DNA of 61,838 bases from Clostridium sp. CAG:221 (GCA_000435835.1 FR883421.1:1-61838); one strand, 5' to 3'. Shown: positions 8,712 through 17,870, counted from the stretch's first letter. The notes: generated by a model not told the origin, from the letters alone. Translations and numbers: made by a program.

Positions 8712-9428
8712 ATGAAGGATATAGTTAAAATTTTCAAAGCATTATCAGATGAAAGCAGAATAAAGATATTGAATATAATTTCTAATAATAATGTATGTTC
8801 AAAGAGAATTGCTAGAGAAGTTGAAATTAGTGAAGCAGCAGTATCACAGCATATAAAGATATTAAAGGAAGCTCATTTGATAAGCGGATATAAACGAGGC
8901 TATCATATGATTTTTCAGATTAATCCACATGCTTTAGAAATATTAAAAAACTATCTTCATTCATTAAGTACACAAAAGGAAATAGTTTCATTTAAATGTA
9001 CGAAGGAGTGTAAGAATAAAGGGTGTTATTGTAAAAAAGGATTTAAGGAGGATTCAAAAATGAAAATATGTTTTCCAGTAAGTAATAATTTAGGATTAGA
9101 AAGTGTGCCTTATGGACATTTTGGTACTGCACCTATGTTTGTGGTATGTGATTTAGTTAGTAATGAAGTTAGAGTAATAAATAATGGTGATTTAAATCAT
9201 GTTCATGGAAATTGTAGTCCTATTAAAGCCATAAAAGGTGAAGATATTGATATTGTAGTAGTAAATGGCATAGGACAAGGAGCAATAAATGGTTTAAACA
9301 ATAATGGTATTAAGGTGTTTAAAGCTGTAGAAGGAACTATCGGTGAAAACTTAAAAGCATATAGTGAAGGTAGACTTGTAGAGTTTTCAAGGAAAAATGC
9401 ATGTAACCATGAAGGATGTAGTCATTAA
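8712..9428 (+). CDS. ArsR-family HTH fused to a NifX/NifB-type (COG1433) domain
   Basis: Residues 1-90 are a winged helix of the ArsR type (ALSDESRIKIL, then AAVSQHIKILKEAHLI). Residues 117-225 match the dinitrogenase iron-molybdenum cofactor domain, which binds metal-sulfur clusters or small metal cofactors. The linker carries C96, C100, C105 and C107, and the tail CNHEGCSH adds more likely metal ligands. The fusion suggests a transcription factor sensing a metal or Fe-S species. AGGAGC precedes the ATG. Inside the gene, AAGGAGG stands before an in-frame ATG at 9060 (Met117), so the NifX-type domain may also be made alone. The ligand is unknown. Confidence 0.8.
   Translation: MKDIVKIFKALSDESRIKILNIISNNNVCSKRIAREVEISEAAVSQHIKILKEAHLISGYKRGYHMIFQINPHALEILKNYLHSLSTQKEIVSFKCTKECKNKGCYCKKGFKEDSKMKICFPVSNNLGLESVPYGHFGTAPMFVVCDLVSNEVRVINNGDLNHVHGNCSPIKAIKGEDIDIVVVNGIGQGAINGLNNNGIKVFKAVEGTIGENLKAYSEGRLVEFSRKNACNHEGCSH
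9049..9062 (+). promoter_or_regulatory. Internal ribosome binding site and start in the fusion gene
   Basis: AAGGAGG followed by an A-rich spacer and ATG at 9060 lies in frame within the ArsR-NifX gene, exactly at the domain boundary. It would give a free 122-aa COG1433 protein. Confidence 0.5.
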
Positions 9429-9559
9429 TAGATAGATGATAAAAGATATGGTATTATATTATACTATATCTCTTATTTTTTTATATGGTATAAATAAACT
9501 TTTACAAAATCTTAATATAATGTATAATATAAATATAAATAATAAAAGGGGAAGTGTTA

Positions 9560-11485
9560 ATGAAGTATGAAAAAGTAATTAATAAAGAAAATATCAAAAA
9601 GCAAACTATAACGTTTGTTTTCATAATAGCTTTTATAATGGGCTTCAAAAGTATTTTTGGTGATAAAAATACATTAATAGGAGTAACCACTATCACAGCT
9701 ATGTTGATGTTTACAAATGTGGATCTAACTATGTCACCTCTAAAGAATTTGATGCAGCTTATAGCTTTAAATATAATAACAGGTGTTGGAGCTTATATTG
9801 CATTATTAAATCCTTGGATAGGTATTCCTATAAATTTTGCCATAATTTTTATAATTAATTATAGACTATATTTTAATTTAAAAGAGCCTTTATATGTTCC
9901 GTTTACGTTACAATATGCTTTTATTTTAGCAACACCTGTAACATTGAAGGAAATGCCAATTAGATTAGCTTCGTTACTTGTGGCACCTATAGCTATAATG
10001 ATTTTTCAAATGCTTTTCAATAGACAAAAAATCTTTAAAAAAGGTAATAGGATCATTGAAAACATATGTAGCAAGATAATAGAAAAAATAGATATTATAC
10101 TAGATGAAGATATAGCTCCAAAAGACAATTCTAATATTGATAAAGATATCAGAAAATATATAGATGAATTTAGAGCTATTGTTTATGATAATAGGAAAGA
10201 AAATTTTTATATAACAGAGGAAGCAAGAATTAAGGTAAATATTTTATCTGCCCTTGAAAAGATATCTATAAATTTAAATAAAATTAATAATGTTGAAGAG
10301 CTTAAAGGGATAATAATAGGTCTAAGACAATGTATGAAAAGGCTTAATGTAGTACTAGGTGAAGATAATAATATAAAAGAATTAGAAGATTATATAGATA
10401 GTGTTATTGATAATCATAAAGATATACAAGCTAGTAGAATACATGCTATACAAATTTTAAATTCTTTAGAAATACTAAAGGTTGCTCTTACAGAATTGAG
10501 AGTGTTAGGTAAAGAAAATTATAATAATATTAAATTTACAGAAACTGATTATCCTACTCAATTGCAATCAATAAATAAGAAGAGATTTATTATGAATTCA
10601 GTAAAACTTTCTTTTGCAATAAGATCAGCTATTGGAATTTCTTTAGCAGCTTTTGTTAGTGATTACTTTAATTTATCAGAAGGAAGATGGATTATATTTA
10701 CTATGGTTTCATTGGTAGTTCCTATATATGAGGCTTCCATAAAGAAGGCTAAGGATAGATTTATAGCTACCATAATAGGAGCAGTTATAATAGTAATAGT
10801 ATTTAGTATTTTTAAAAGCGTTGCCATAAGAAGTATAATTCTTATTGTTGCTGGATATGTAAACTCATACTTAAGTGAATATAAGCATAAGACAATATGT
10901 ACTACAGTATCTGCCATAGGAGCTGCAGCTTTATTAGGAAATACTACTGTTTTAACTTTAAGAAGAATAATATTTGTTGCAATTGGTGTTGTATTAGCAA
11001 TAATTATAAATAGATTTATCTTACCAAGAAAAATTGAAGACTATACCAGAGAGTTAGAAGGTATGTATTTAGAGGCAGTAAAAGCAATGCTTAAGAAGGT
11101 ATATTTATCACCAACAGAAAACAATATGCATGGTATGAATAATTTATTTATTATTACATCATTAATTGAAAGTAGATTGGAGAATAATAAAGAGTTTCTT
11201 AATAAGAGAGCAATAAAGTCTATCAGTCAAAACAGGCTTTTAATATTAAATATTCATGAATTATATATTTTATTTAGTAATGATAAATTTAAAAATATAG
11301 ATTCAAAATATATAGTGGAAGATATGAAGATGATTACTTCATTTACAGATCAAAATATCAAGGAGCTATTAGACAAAATAGAAGACCATATTAAGAAATC
11401 AGACAACATCTACAATAAGATGATGCTTGAAAATATAAGAGAAGTTTATAAAGAAATATACAAAATAAACAAATACGTTTCATAA
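9560..11485 (+). CDS. FUSC-family (aromatic acid exporter-like) membrane protein
   Basis: The 641-aa protein has two blocks of membrane helices, about residues 20-150 and 345-480. Each is followed by a soluble helical region. The second block contains the FUSC signature area (RSAIGISLAAFVSDYF ... GRWIIFTMVSLVVPIYEASIKKAKDR). The architecture resembles YccS/AaeB and fusaric-acid resistance exporters, but the substrate cannot be read from sequence. I chose the ATG at 9560 behind AAGGGGAAG; a GTG six bases upstream is too close to that site. No partner membrane-fusion protein is nearby, as expected for a monoderm. Confidence 0.8.
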   Translation: MKYEKVINKENIKKQTITFVFIIAFIMGFKSIFGDKNTLIGVTTITAMLMFTNVDLTMSPLKNLMQLIALNIITGVGAYIALLNPWIGIPINFAIIFIINYRLYFNLKEPLYVPFTLQYAFILATPVTLKEMPIRLASLLVAPIAIMIFQMLFNRQKIFKKGNRIIENICSKIIEKIDIILDEDIAPKDNSNIDKDIRKYIDEFRAIVYDNRKENFYITEEARIKVNILSALEKISINLNKINNVEELKGIIIGLRQCMKRLNVVLGEDNNIKELEDYIDSVIDNHKDIQASRIHAIQILNSLEILKVALTELRVLGKENYNNIKFTETDYPTQLQSINKKRFIMNSVKLSFAIRSAIGISLAAFVSDYFNLSEGRWIIFTMVSLVVPIYEASIKKAKDRFIATIIGAVIIVIVFSIFKSVAIRSIILIVAGYVNSYLSEYKHKTICTTVSAIGAAALLGNTTVLTLRRIIFVAIGVVLAIIINRFILPRKIEDYTRELEGMYLEAVKAMLKKVYLSPTENNMHGMNNLFIITSLIESRLENNKEFLNKRAIKSISQNRLLILNIHELYILFSNDKFKNIDSKYIVEDMKMITSFTDQNIKELLDKIEDHIKKSDNIYNKMMLENIREVYKEIYKINKYVS

Positions 11486-11557
11486 TTATGAATTAATTAT
11501 GAAATCATTACAGAGTTTATTTATTGTCAGTATTAAAACTATGTAACATAAAGAAAG

Positions 11558-11606
11558 CCTCCTTCATATATTATAGGGAAAAGATAATATATGAAGGGGG
11601 ATTTTT
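11558..11606 (+). terminator. Terminator after the FUSC-family gene
   Basis: A 17-bp stem (11558-11574 with 11584-11600, one G.T pair) is followed by ATTTTT. It closes the FUSC-family transcript. Confidence 0.75.
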
Positions 11607-11744
11607 AATGAAGAGATAATAGCCTCTATTTTGTATAAATTATTAGATGGACAAGATATAGTATCTGAAATGTCTAAGATAGCAATTATTGCACCAGAGG
11701 CAGTAATAAGTGGATTATATTTATTTGAAATAGCAGCTTTATAA
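11607..11744 (+). pseudogene. Short ORF or gene remnant of unknown function
   Basis: The frame ending in TAA at 11742-11744 is open from about 11601 and reads as plausible protein (NEEIIASILYKLLDGQDIV, then SEMSKIAIIAPEAVISGLYL). No ATG lies in frame at its start; the ATG at 11608 runs into a stop after three codons in another frame. Only a TTG at 11631 (37 codons) is available, without a ribosome binding site. It may be the tail of a decayed gene or a frameshifted small gene. I see no other feature in the 11.49-11.79 kb gap besides the two terminators. Confidence 0.25.
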
Positions 11745-11759
11745 ATAAGAAAAAAGTAG

Positions 11760-11792
11760 AGGAATCCAAAACAATAATTTTGGATTCCTTTT
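11760..11792. terminator. Bidirectional terminator
   Basis: AGGAATCCAAAA pairs perfectly with TTTTGGATTCCT over 12 bp around CAATAA. T-runs occur on both strands, so it ends the minus-strand DUF948 gene and any plus-strand transcript. Confidence 0.85.
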
Positions 11793-11793
11793 A

Positions 11794-12129
11794 CTATTTT
11801 ATGAATATTGATGCAATTATATTGATAATGTCTTTTATAGTTTCATAGTTTGAAAGAAAGTTATCCTTAGCAACAATAGCCTCAGCAGTTGCTTCTGTAG
11901 CTACATCTGTAATTCCCTTTACATTATCAGTTATATCAATTGCATTTTTAGAAATAGTAGGAAGATTACTACAAGCCTTAGTTATATTATTTTTATTGCT
12001 ATCAATTAATGAGTTTATATTATTAACAAGCTTTAAAACTTTTAATATAAGTATAATAAATAATATAAGTGCAGCTATTCCTAATGAACCTAAGATGACA
12101 TTTAATAATAGCGATAAGCTTATGTACAT
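11794..12129 (-). CDS. DUF948-like membrane protein
   Basis: The 111-aa protein has one N-terminal membrane helix (about residues 8-32). A polar helical tail rich in Asn, Ile and Thr follows, with alternating hydrophobics, and resembles DUF948/YtxG proteins. It lies 12 bp downstream of the ytxH-like gene on the same strand, recalling the B. subtilis ytxG-ytxH pairing. That operon belongs to the general stress regulon in Bacillus; the role here is unknown. Confidence 0.65.
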   Translation of the reverse strand: MYISLSLLLNVILGSLGIAALILFIILILKVLKLVNNINSLIDSNKNNITKACSNLPTISKNAIDITDNVKGITDVATEATAEAIVAKDNFLSNYETIKDIINIIASIFIK

Positions 12130-12141
12130 ATTAATCTCCTA

Positions 12142-12543
12142 TTAAACTTCTTCAGTTAACTCTTCTTCTGTTATTTCTTCATCAACTTCTGTATCAGCTA
12201 AAGCTAATTCTTCAACTACATCACAAGCTTCTTGCTTTTGACCTTTTTTAGAAGCTAAGTATTCAGAAATTTTTTCTTTAGCAGTAGAAACATCTTTTTT
12301 ACCTTCACTAACTTTTTTGCTTATAGCAGCTTTAGTTGCTTTAGTTTTTTCAACTAACTTATCTTTAGTTTCAGAAGATTTATTAGCAATATTTTCTCTA
12401 GTTTCTTTTCCAGACTTAGGTGCAAATAACACTCCTGCAGTAGCACCAGCAGTAACTCCTAGAGCAGCAGTTAAAGTAGCTGTTTTTACCATTTTAGCTT
12501 TTTGTTTTTTCTTCTTTTTATTTATTAAATCATAGATACTCAT
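12142..12543 (-). CDS. YtxH domain-containing protein
   Basis: After a basic N-terminus (KKKKKQKAK), a hydrophobic glycine/alanine segment (about residues 22-40) ends in the YtxH hallmark GVLFAPKSGKETRENI. The rest is a long charged helix, Lys/Ala/Glu rich, ending in a highly acidic tail. The protein is 133 aa. YtxH-family proteins are small membrane-associated stress proteins with no known biochemical activity. GGAGGG precedes the ATG. It is the first gene of a two-gene operon with the DUF948-like gene. Confidence 0.8.
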   Translation of the reverse strand: MSIYDLINKKKKKQKAKMVKTATLTAALGVTAGATAGVLFAPKSGKETRENIANKSSETKDKLVEKTKATKAAISKKVSEGKKDVSTAKEKISEYLASKKGQKQEACDVVEELALADTEVDEEITEEELTEEV

Positions 12544-12781
12544 AATTTCCCTCCAATAGTTTATTTTTATTAATTATACTGGGCGGTATAAAGAATAACA
12601 AGTTAAAAAAAGCAATTTTTTCATAAAAAAGTAATAAAAGGTGGTGGCGTATAAAAATAAATTTTCTTTATAGTAAAATAATTAAAATTTTACTGATGAT
12701 TAATTCTAAAAATACAATAAAAAAAAACTAAAAATATTTAAAATGTATAGAAAATTACTATGATATCTTAAAGTATATAAA

Positions 12782-12796
12782 TGAAAATAATTATCA
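12782..12796. promoter_or_regulatory. Fur-like box upstream of the ygbA-ybaN operon
   Basis: TGAAAAT-A-ATTATCA differs at one base from the 7-1-7 Fur consensus TGATAATNATTATCA. It ends 18 bases before the ATG of the YgbA-family gene, where a repressor would cover the transcription start. Confidence 0.55.
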
Positions 12797-12814
12797 TTTA
12801 AAAGGGAGAAAATT

Positions 12815-13111
12815 ATGACAAGAATAGAAAGAGAAAAACAAACCATAAAGCTTATGGTAGAAATATATTGTAAAAAGAAACATGGCACTAAAGGTGAACT
12901 TTGTGTGGAATGTCAGGAGTTCTTAGAATATGCTCATAAGAGATTAAGTTTTTGTAAATTTGGAGAAGAAAAATCAACCTGTTCAAGATGTCCAATTCAC
13001 TGTTACAAGAAGGATATGAAAGAAAAAGCAAAAGAGGTAATGAAATTTTCAGGACCAAGAATGTTATTATACAAACCTTCAGAAGTAGTAAGACATGCAT
13101 TAAATAAATAA
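12815..13111 (+). CDS. YgbA-family (nitrous oxide-stimulated promoter) protein
   Basis: The 98-aa protein matches the YgbA_NO family: EIYC (C19), LCVEC (C30, C33), FC (C47) and STCSRCPIHC (C56, C59, C63), with a C-terminal GPRMLLYKP. Seven cysteines in this pattern suggest a metal or Fe-S site. E. coli ygbA is controlled by the NO sensor NsrR and helps recovery from nitrosative stress; that function is inferred here from family only. It is the first of three tightly spaced genes and has GGGAG before the ATG. Confidence 0.8.
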   Translation: MTRIEREKQTIKLMVEIYCKKKHGTKGELCVECQEFLEYAHKRLSFCKFGEEKSTCSRCPIHCYKKDMKEKAKEVMKFSGPRMLLYKPSEVVRHALNK

Positions 13112-13124
13112 GGAGATTTGAGAT

Positions 13125-13544
13125 ATGAGTAAGGTTAAAAAAGGTATTTATATATGCATTGGTTTGGTAGCGTTTGCTTTAGGTGCAATAGGTGTAATTT
13201 TACCAATTCTACCAACAACGCCATTTCTATTATTAGCATCATTTTGTTTTGCTAAGGGATCAGAAAGATTTAATACTTGGTTTATAAACACTAAAGTATA
13301 TAAAAAGCACTTAGAATCATTTGTTAAGGAAAGAGCAATGACATTAAAGCAAAAGGTGATTTTATTAGCATTTGCAGATACCATGATAGCAATTCCACTA
13401 ATAACTGTAGATGTATTGCCTATGAGAATAACCTTAATAGCATTAATATTATTTAAGCTATACTATTTTATATTTAAAATCAAAACTATTACACCAGAAG
13501 AAAAGGCTGCTAGAGATGCTGCAAGAGCAACAGCTACTAGTTAA
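13125..13544 (+). CDS. YbaN/DUF454 family inner-membrane protein
   Basis: The 139-aa protein shows the DUF454 pattern: a first helix with LGAIGVILPILPTTPFLLLASFCFAKGSERF, then a short basic loop (KVYKKHLESF) and two more membrane helices (about residues 75-115). YbaN-family proteins have no established activity but often sit beside iron or heme genes. It follows the YgbA-family gene by 13 bp and has AAGGAG before the ATG. Confidence 0.85.
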   Translation: MSKVKKGIYICIGLVAFALGAIGVILPILPTTPFLLLASFCFAKGSERFNTWFINTKVYKKHLESFVKERAMTLKQKVILLAFADTMIAIPLITVDVLPMRITLIALILFKLYYFIFKIKTITPEEKAARDAARATATS

Positions 13545-13568
13545 ATATAGCTAAGGATGAAATAAAAA

Positions 13569-13889
13569 ATGGAAAGAATATCATCATTATTATTTTGCTT
13601 ATCATTATTAGTTTATTATATACCAAAATTATTTAAGGTTAAGAAAAAAGTTTATGTTAAAGCTCATATGTTTTTAGGTGCAATATCAGTTCTTGCAATG
13701 ATAGCAGCAGTAGTCTTAAAATTTGGACAGGCTGATTTTATTAAGTACATTGGATTTGCCAGCATAATGATAGCAATAGGTATAACAGGAACTATTATGA
13801 AGAAAAATTATAAACTGTACAGAGTACTTCATATAGTATTTACTATTTCATTTTTTGTATATCTTCCTTTAGCAATTAAATTCATGTAA
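13569..13889 (+). CDS. Small four-helix membrane protein of unknown function
   Basis: I do not recognise a named family with certainty. The 106-aa protein has four predicted membrane helices (about residues 5-20, 30-50, 58-75, 83-103). Histidines lie near the ends of helices two and four (KAHMFLG, RVLHIVF), which recalls small cytochrome-b561-like heme proteins, but this is only suggestive. It is the third gene of the Fur-box operon with ygbA and ybaN relatives and ends before a very strong terminator. Confidence 0.6.
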   Translation: MERISSLLFCLSLLVYYIPKLFKVKKKVYVKAHMFLGAISVLAMIAAVVLKFGQADFIKYIGFASIMIAIGITGTIMKKNYKLYRVLHIVFTISFFVYLPLAIKFM

Positions 13890-13911
13890 TAAATTAATTT
13901 AAAAAAGAAAT

Positions 13912-13970
13912 AGATATTATAAAAAGACTGCAAGTTATGAAATTTGCAGTCTTTTTATAATATCTGAAAA
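13912..13970 (+). terminator. Very long terminator of the ygbA-ybaN operon
   Basis: Positions 13912-13933 and 13944-13965 form a perfect 22-bp stem around a 10-base loop. The stem contains AAAAAGACTGCAA and its complement, giving a U-rich 3' arm. Confidence 0.85.
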
Positions 13971-14016
13971 AATACAAATACTAAAGTCATGAAAAAATGA
14001 GGAAGGAGATTTTTTT

Positions 14017-16635
14017 ATGGCTTATAGGAAAGAAATAGAACAAGTTTTTAAAGAGCTGGACACTAGCAAAAATGGGCTTAGCAGCAGTGATGCAGCTTCA
14101 AGGCTAAAGGCTGATGGATATAATGAACTTACAGAAGGTAAAAAGACACCTTTATGGAAGATGTTTTTAGAAAATTTAGCAGATCCATTAGTAATAATTC
14201 TTATAGCGGCAGCAGTAGTACAAATTTTTTTAGGTGAATTAGTAGAATCAATAATAATATTGATTGTTGTTATTTTAAATGCAATTTTAGGAGTAACTCA
14301 ATCTAGGAAAGCAGAAAGTTCATTAGATAGTTTAAAGAAATTATCAGCTCCTAATGCCAAGGTAATAAGGGATGGTAAAAAAGTTACCATTCAAGTAAGA
14401 GAACTTGTGGCAGGAGATATAGTTCTTTTAGAAGCTGGAGATTATATTCCTGCAGATGGTAGGCTTATTGAAGCTGAGAGTCTTAAGGTTGTTGAGGGGA
14501 TGCTTACAGGTGAATCAGAACCAGTACTTAAACATACAGATAAAATTGAGGATGAAGTGGTTATAGGAGATAGAAGGAATTCGGTTTTTAGTGGAGCAAC
14601 TGTAGTTTATGGTAGAGGCACCATGATAGTAACAGCCACAGGTATGAATACGGAAGTTGGTAAAGTGGCAACGCTTCTTGAAAGTGCAGGTACAAAGCAA
14701 ACTCCTTTACAGGTTAAACTAGATAATTTTGGAAAGAAATTAGGAATTATAATAATGATAATTGCCGCTGTTATCTTTAGTGTTGAAGTTTTTAGAGGAT
14801 ATAGAGTAGGTGGAAATTTAAAAGATTTAATCTTTAGTTCATTTATGTTTGCAATTGCAGTGGCAGTGGCAGCCATACCAGAAGCATTATCTTCAATAGT
14901 AACTATAGTGCTTTCAGTTGGAACAAAGGAAATGGCAGAAAAACAAGCTATCATTAGAAAGCTTCCAGCAGTTGAGACTTTAGGTTCTACCAGTATCATA
15001 TGTACTGATAAAACAGGAACACTTACTGAAAATAAAATGACAGTGGTAGATTTCTTTATGTATGGTATAAAGAAAAAGAATATAGATACAGATACAACTT
15101 TAGAAAGTCAAGATGGAGCAATGAATTTAAGCTCAACTTTATGTAATGATTCAGAAATTGCTGAAGGTGGAGTTGAAATAGGAGATCCAACAGAAGTTGC
15201 GTTTTTAAGATATGCAGAAAAGCGAGGTCTTGATTATAAGGAAATAAGAGAAAAATATGATAGGTTAAATGAAATTCCTTTTGATTCAGATAGAAAGCTT
15301 ATGTCTACTGTAAATTCCATTGGTGGCAATGCAATCATGTTTGTTAAAGGAGCACCAGATATAGTACTACAAAGGTCAACTAAGGCATTAAATGATGGTG
15401 ATGAAGTTCCAATGACAGAAGAAATATTAAATAAGTATAAGCAAATTAATGAAGAATTTTCTGACAGAGCATTGAGGGTATTAGCTTTTTCTATTAAAGA
15501 TGTTCCAGATGAAAATTTTGTGCCTGCCATAGAAGATGAAGTAGATCTTACTTTTGTAGGACTTATGGCAATGATTAATCCACCAAGAAAAGAAGTCTTT
15601 GGAGCTGTGAAAGAAGCTATTAGTGCTGGTATAAAGACAATTATGATAACAGGTGATCATAAGACTACAGCAGCAGCCATTGCTAAAGAACTTGGCATAA
15701 TGTCTAAAGGTGATAAGGCATTAACAGGTCAAGAATTAGATGCTTTAAGCGAAAAGGAATTAAGTGAACAGTTAGAACATATTACTGTGTATGCAAGAGT
15801 TTCACCAGAAAATAAGATAAGGATAGTGAAGGCATGGCAGGAAAAAGGTAAGGTTACAGCCATGACTGGTGATGGAGTTAATGATGCGCCAGCACTTAAA
15901 CAGGCCAATATAGGTATTGGTATGGGAAGTGGAACTGATGTTGCCAAGGATGCAGCAGCGATGGTATTAACTGATGATAACTTTGCAACCATTGTCAATG
16001 CTATAGAAATAGGAAGAACAGTATATAGTAATATAAAAAAATCTATTACCTATCTTTTAGCAGGAAACCTTGCAGCCATTATAGCAATAGTATTTGCTGT
16101 AGTGATGAATTGGGAAAATCCATTTACTACTTTACAGCTTTTATTCATTAATCTTATTAATGACTCTTTACCAGCTATTGCATTAGCTTTTGAAGCTGCA
16201 GAGCCTGATACTATGAATAAACCACCAAGAGATATTAATGAAGGAATATTGCAGGGAGGAACTAGTGCAGTTATTTTGATAAGAGGAATAATAATAAGCA
16301 TTGCTGTTATTTTCTCACAATACTTAGGTAATAAAGTTTCACCTGCATTAGGTGCAGCTATGGCATTTTCAACTATTACCTTAAGTAGAATATTTCAAAC
16401 ATTACCAGCAAGATCAGATAATGTTTCAATCTTTAAGATTGGTGTAGTAAAGAATAAACATGTTTTAGGAGCAATATTCATATGTCTTGTATTATATTTC
16501 ATAGTACTGCTTCCAGGATTAAGAGAAATCTTTTCAATACCTAATTATTTTGGACTAAGGGAATTTGCTATATGTATATTACTTGCTTTAATATCGACAG
16601 TATTGATGGAGTTGGTAAAAATATTTAAAAAATAA
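14017..16635 (+). CDS. Calcium-type P-type ATPase
   Basis: This 872-aa type II P-ATPase has the full domain set: an N-terminal cation-ATPase domain, actuator loop with LTGESEP (about 168), phosphorylation motif DKTGTLT (about 331), KGAPD in the nucleotide domain, TGDGVNDAP (about 616) and ten membrane helices. The helix-4 ion site reads IPEAL instead of the IPEGL of SERCA, as in several bacterial PMR1/LMCA-type pumps. It probably exports Ca2+ with ATP. AAGGAG precedes the ATG. Downstream is an MscS-type channel gene on the same strand. Confidence 0.88.
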   Translation: MAYRKEIEQVFKELDTSKNGLSSSDAASRLKADGYNELTEGKKTPLWKMFLENLADPLVIILIAAAVVQIFLGELVESIIILIVVILNAILGVTQSRKAESSLDSLKKLSAPNAKVIRDGKKVTIQVRELVAGDIVLLEAGDYIPADGRLIEAESLKVVEGMLTGESEPVLKHTDKIEDEVVIGDRRNSVFSGATVVYGRGTMIVTATGMNTEVGKVATLLESAGTKQTPLQVKLDNFGKKLGIIIMIIAAVIFSVEVFRGYRVGGNLKDLIFSSFMFAIAVAVAAIPEALSSIVTIVLSVGTKEMAEKQAIIRKLPAVETLGSTSIICTDKTGTLTENKMTVVDFFMYGIKKKNIDTDTTLESQDGAMNLSSTLCNDSEIAEGGVEIGDPTEVAFLRYAEKRGLDYKEIREKYDRLNEIPFDSDRKLMSTVNSIGGNAIMFVKGAPDIVLQRSTKALNDGDEVPMTEEILNKYKQINEEFSDRALRVLAFSIKDVPDENFVPAIEDEVDLTFVGLMAMINPPRKEVFGAVKEAISAGIKTIMITGDHKTTAAAIAKELGIMSKGDKALTGQELDALSEKELSEQLEHITVYARVSPENKIRIVKAWQEKGKVTAMTGDGVNDAPALKQANIGIGMGSGTDVAKDAAAMVLTDDNFATIVNAIEIGRTVYSNIKKSITYLLAGNLAAIIAIVFAVVMNWENPFTTLQLLFINLINDSLPAIALAFEAAEPDTMNKPPRDINEGILQGGTSAVILIRGIIISIAVIFSQYLGNKVSPALGAAMAFSTITLSRIFQTLPARSDNVSIFKIGVVKNKHVLGAIFICLVLYFIVLLPGLREIFSIPNYFGLREFAICILLALISTVLMELVKIFKK

Positions 16636-16689
16636 TATTTAAGATGATATAATATAAAATGTCTTATAGAATAAGGATGGAGGGCAAAA

Positions 16690-17526
16690 ATGAAAGATAT
16701 TGTATCGTTAGAAAGGATGTTAGAAAAACTATATGAATGGGTAATCACTAGAGGGGTAAATGTGTTTTTTGGAATTATATTTCTATCCATAGGATGGAAG
16801 GTTATTAATAAAACATTAAAAAGAATTAGAAGGATACTGGAAAGTAAAAATGCAGATCAAACAATTACTAGATTCCTTGATAATGTAATGAATGTTACCT
16901 TAAAAACAGTGCTTATTATAATAATACTTCAATACATTGGAGTGAACTTAACTGGGCTTACTACTATAGTAGCATCAGCAGGAGTAGCTCTGAGTCTTGC
17001 TTTAAAAGGAAGTTTAGCAAACTTGGCTGGAGGAGTTATCATTCTTGTAGCTAGACCTTTTAATGTAGGAGATTTTATAGAGACAACAGAGCATTCAGGT
17101 GTTGTTGAAAAAATAAGCATATTTTATACATATTTAGTTACCTTTGATAATAAGCAAATATTAATTCCTAATGGAACATTAACAGATGGAAGTATAGTAA
17201 ACTATTCTTCAAAAGAAACAAGAAGAGTAGACCTTACTTTTAGTGTGGCTTATGAAGAAGATGTAATTAGAGTAAAAAATGTACTTATAAATATATTGAA
17301 AAAGAATGAATTAGTACTAGAAGAACCAGAATTTTTTGTTGGAATATCAATGCATGGTGATAGTGCTATAAATTTTATTGTTAAAGCGTGGTGTAAAACA
17401 GAAGATTATTGGACTGTATATTATGATCTTCTTGAAACAGTAAAAATTAAGTTTGATGAAGAGGGAATATCAATACCATATCCTCAAATGGATCTTCATG
17501 TAAAGAAAAATATAATTATAGATTAA
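16690..17526 (+). CDS. Small-conductance mechanosensitive channel, MscS family
   Basis: The 278-aa protein is the size of E. coli MscS. Three membrane helices lie at about residues 15-35, 60-78 and 85-115; the last holds the pore pattern GVALSLALKGSLANLAGGVIIL. The beta domain follows (RPFNVGDFIE ... VSIF/TYLVTFDNKQILIPNG) and then the cage domain. It protects the cell against osmotic down-shock. GGATGGAGG lies just before the ATG. Confidence 0.9.
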   Translation: MKDIVSLERMLEKLYEWVITRGVNVFFGIIFLSIGWKVINKTLKRIRRILESKNADQTITRFLDNVMNVTLKTVLIIIILQYIGVNLTGLTTIVASAGVALSLALKGSLANLAGGVIILVARPFNVGDFIETTEHSGVVEKISIFYTYLVTFDNKQILIPNGTLTDGSIVNYSSKETRRVDLTFSVAYEEDVIRVKNVLINILKKNELVLEEPEFFVGISMHGDSAINFIVKAWCKTEDYWTVYYDLLETVKIKFDEEGISIPYPQMDLHVKKNIIID

Positions 17527-17606
17527 TATGTATGAGCCTTAAGTAACTTTCCTAAGTAACTGAGAATAAATTAATAATATAGGAAAGGATATAAGGTGAT
17601 TTAATT

Positions 17607-17765
17607 ATGGATAAGGGAATTAATATTAGAAGTGTACTATTGCTGAAAAAAGCAGTTGAAATATTAGACTACTTAGGTACTAAATATGATATTGAGAAAT
17701 TAAGAAAGAGACCGGATATATGCAAAGAAATAATCAATAAATTTAAAGATGAATATATATTATAA
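17607..17765 (+). CDS. Hypothetical small protein, 52 aa
   Basis: A 52-residue protein with no recognised domain. It is mostly helical and charged (LLKKAVEILDYLGTKYDIEK, then LRKRPDICKEIINKFKDEY). AAGGTGAT stands seven bases before the ATG, and a strong terminator follows right after the stop. Ribosome binding site, coding composition and terminator together support a real gene. Its size recalls small Spo0E-type regulators, but the SQxLD motif is missing, so I make no such call. Confidence 0.6.
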   Translation: MDKGINIRSVLLLKKAVEILDYLGTKYDIEKLRKRPDICKEIINKFKDEYIL

Positions 17766-17770
17766 ATTGT

Positions 17771-17806
17771 ATAAAAAAAGGCTGTCATTTAATATGACAG
17801 CCTTAT
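17771..17806. terminator. Bidirectional terminator before the PTS gene end
   Basis: AAGGCTGTCAT and ATGACAGCCTT form an 11-bp stem around TTAAT. The minus strand has a seven-base U-run, so it terminates the PTS gene region as well as the plus-strand small gene. Confidence 0.85.
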
Positions 17807-17870
17807 ATTTTAAAGTGAGTTGTTATTTACATGAGTTGTTGACAATTTTATTTTAATAAAATATATCCAA

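Noticed and set aside
14515..14999. Long antisense frames inside the P-type ATPase gene and similar ones inside ribD, ftsH, the glucan synthase and the ABC exporter
   Set aside because: They are shadows of strongly coding genes, with no ribosome binding site, domain or promoter of their own.
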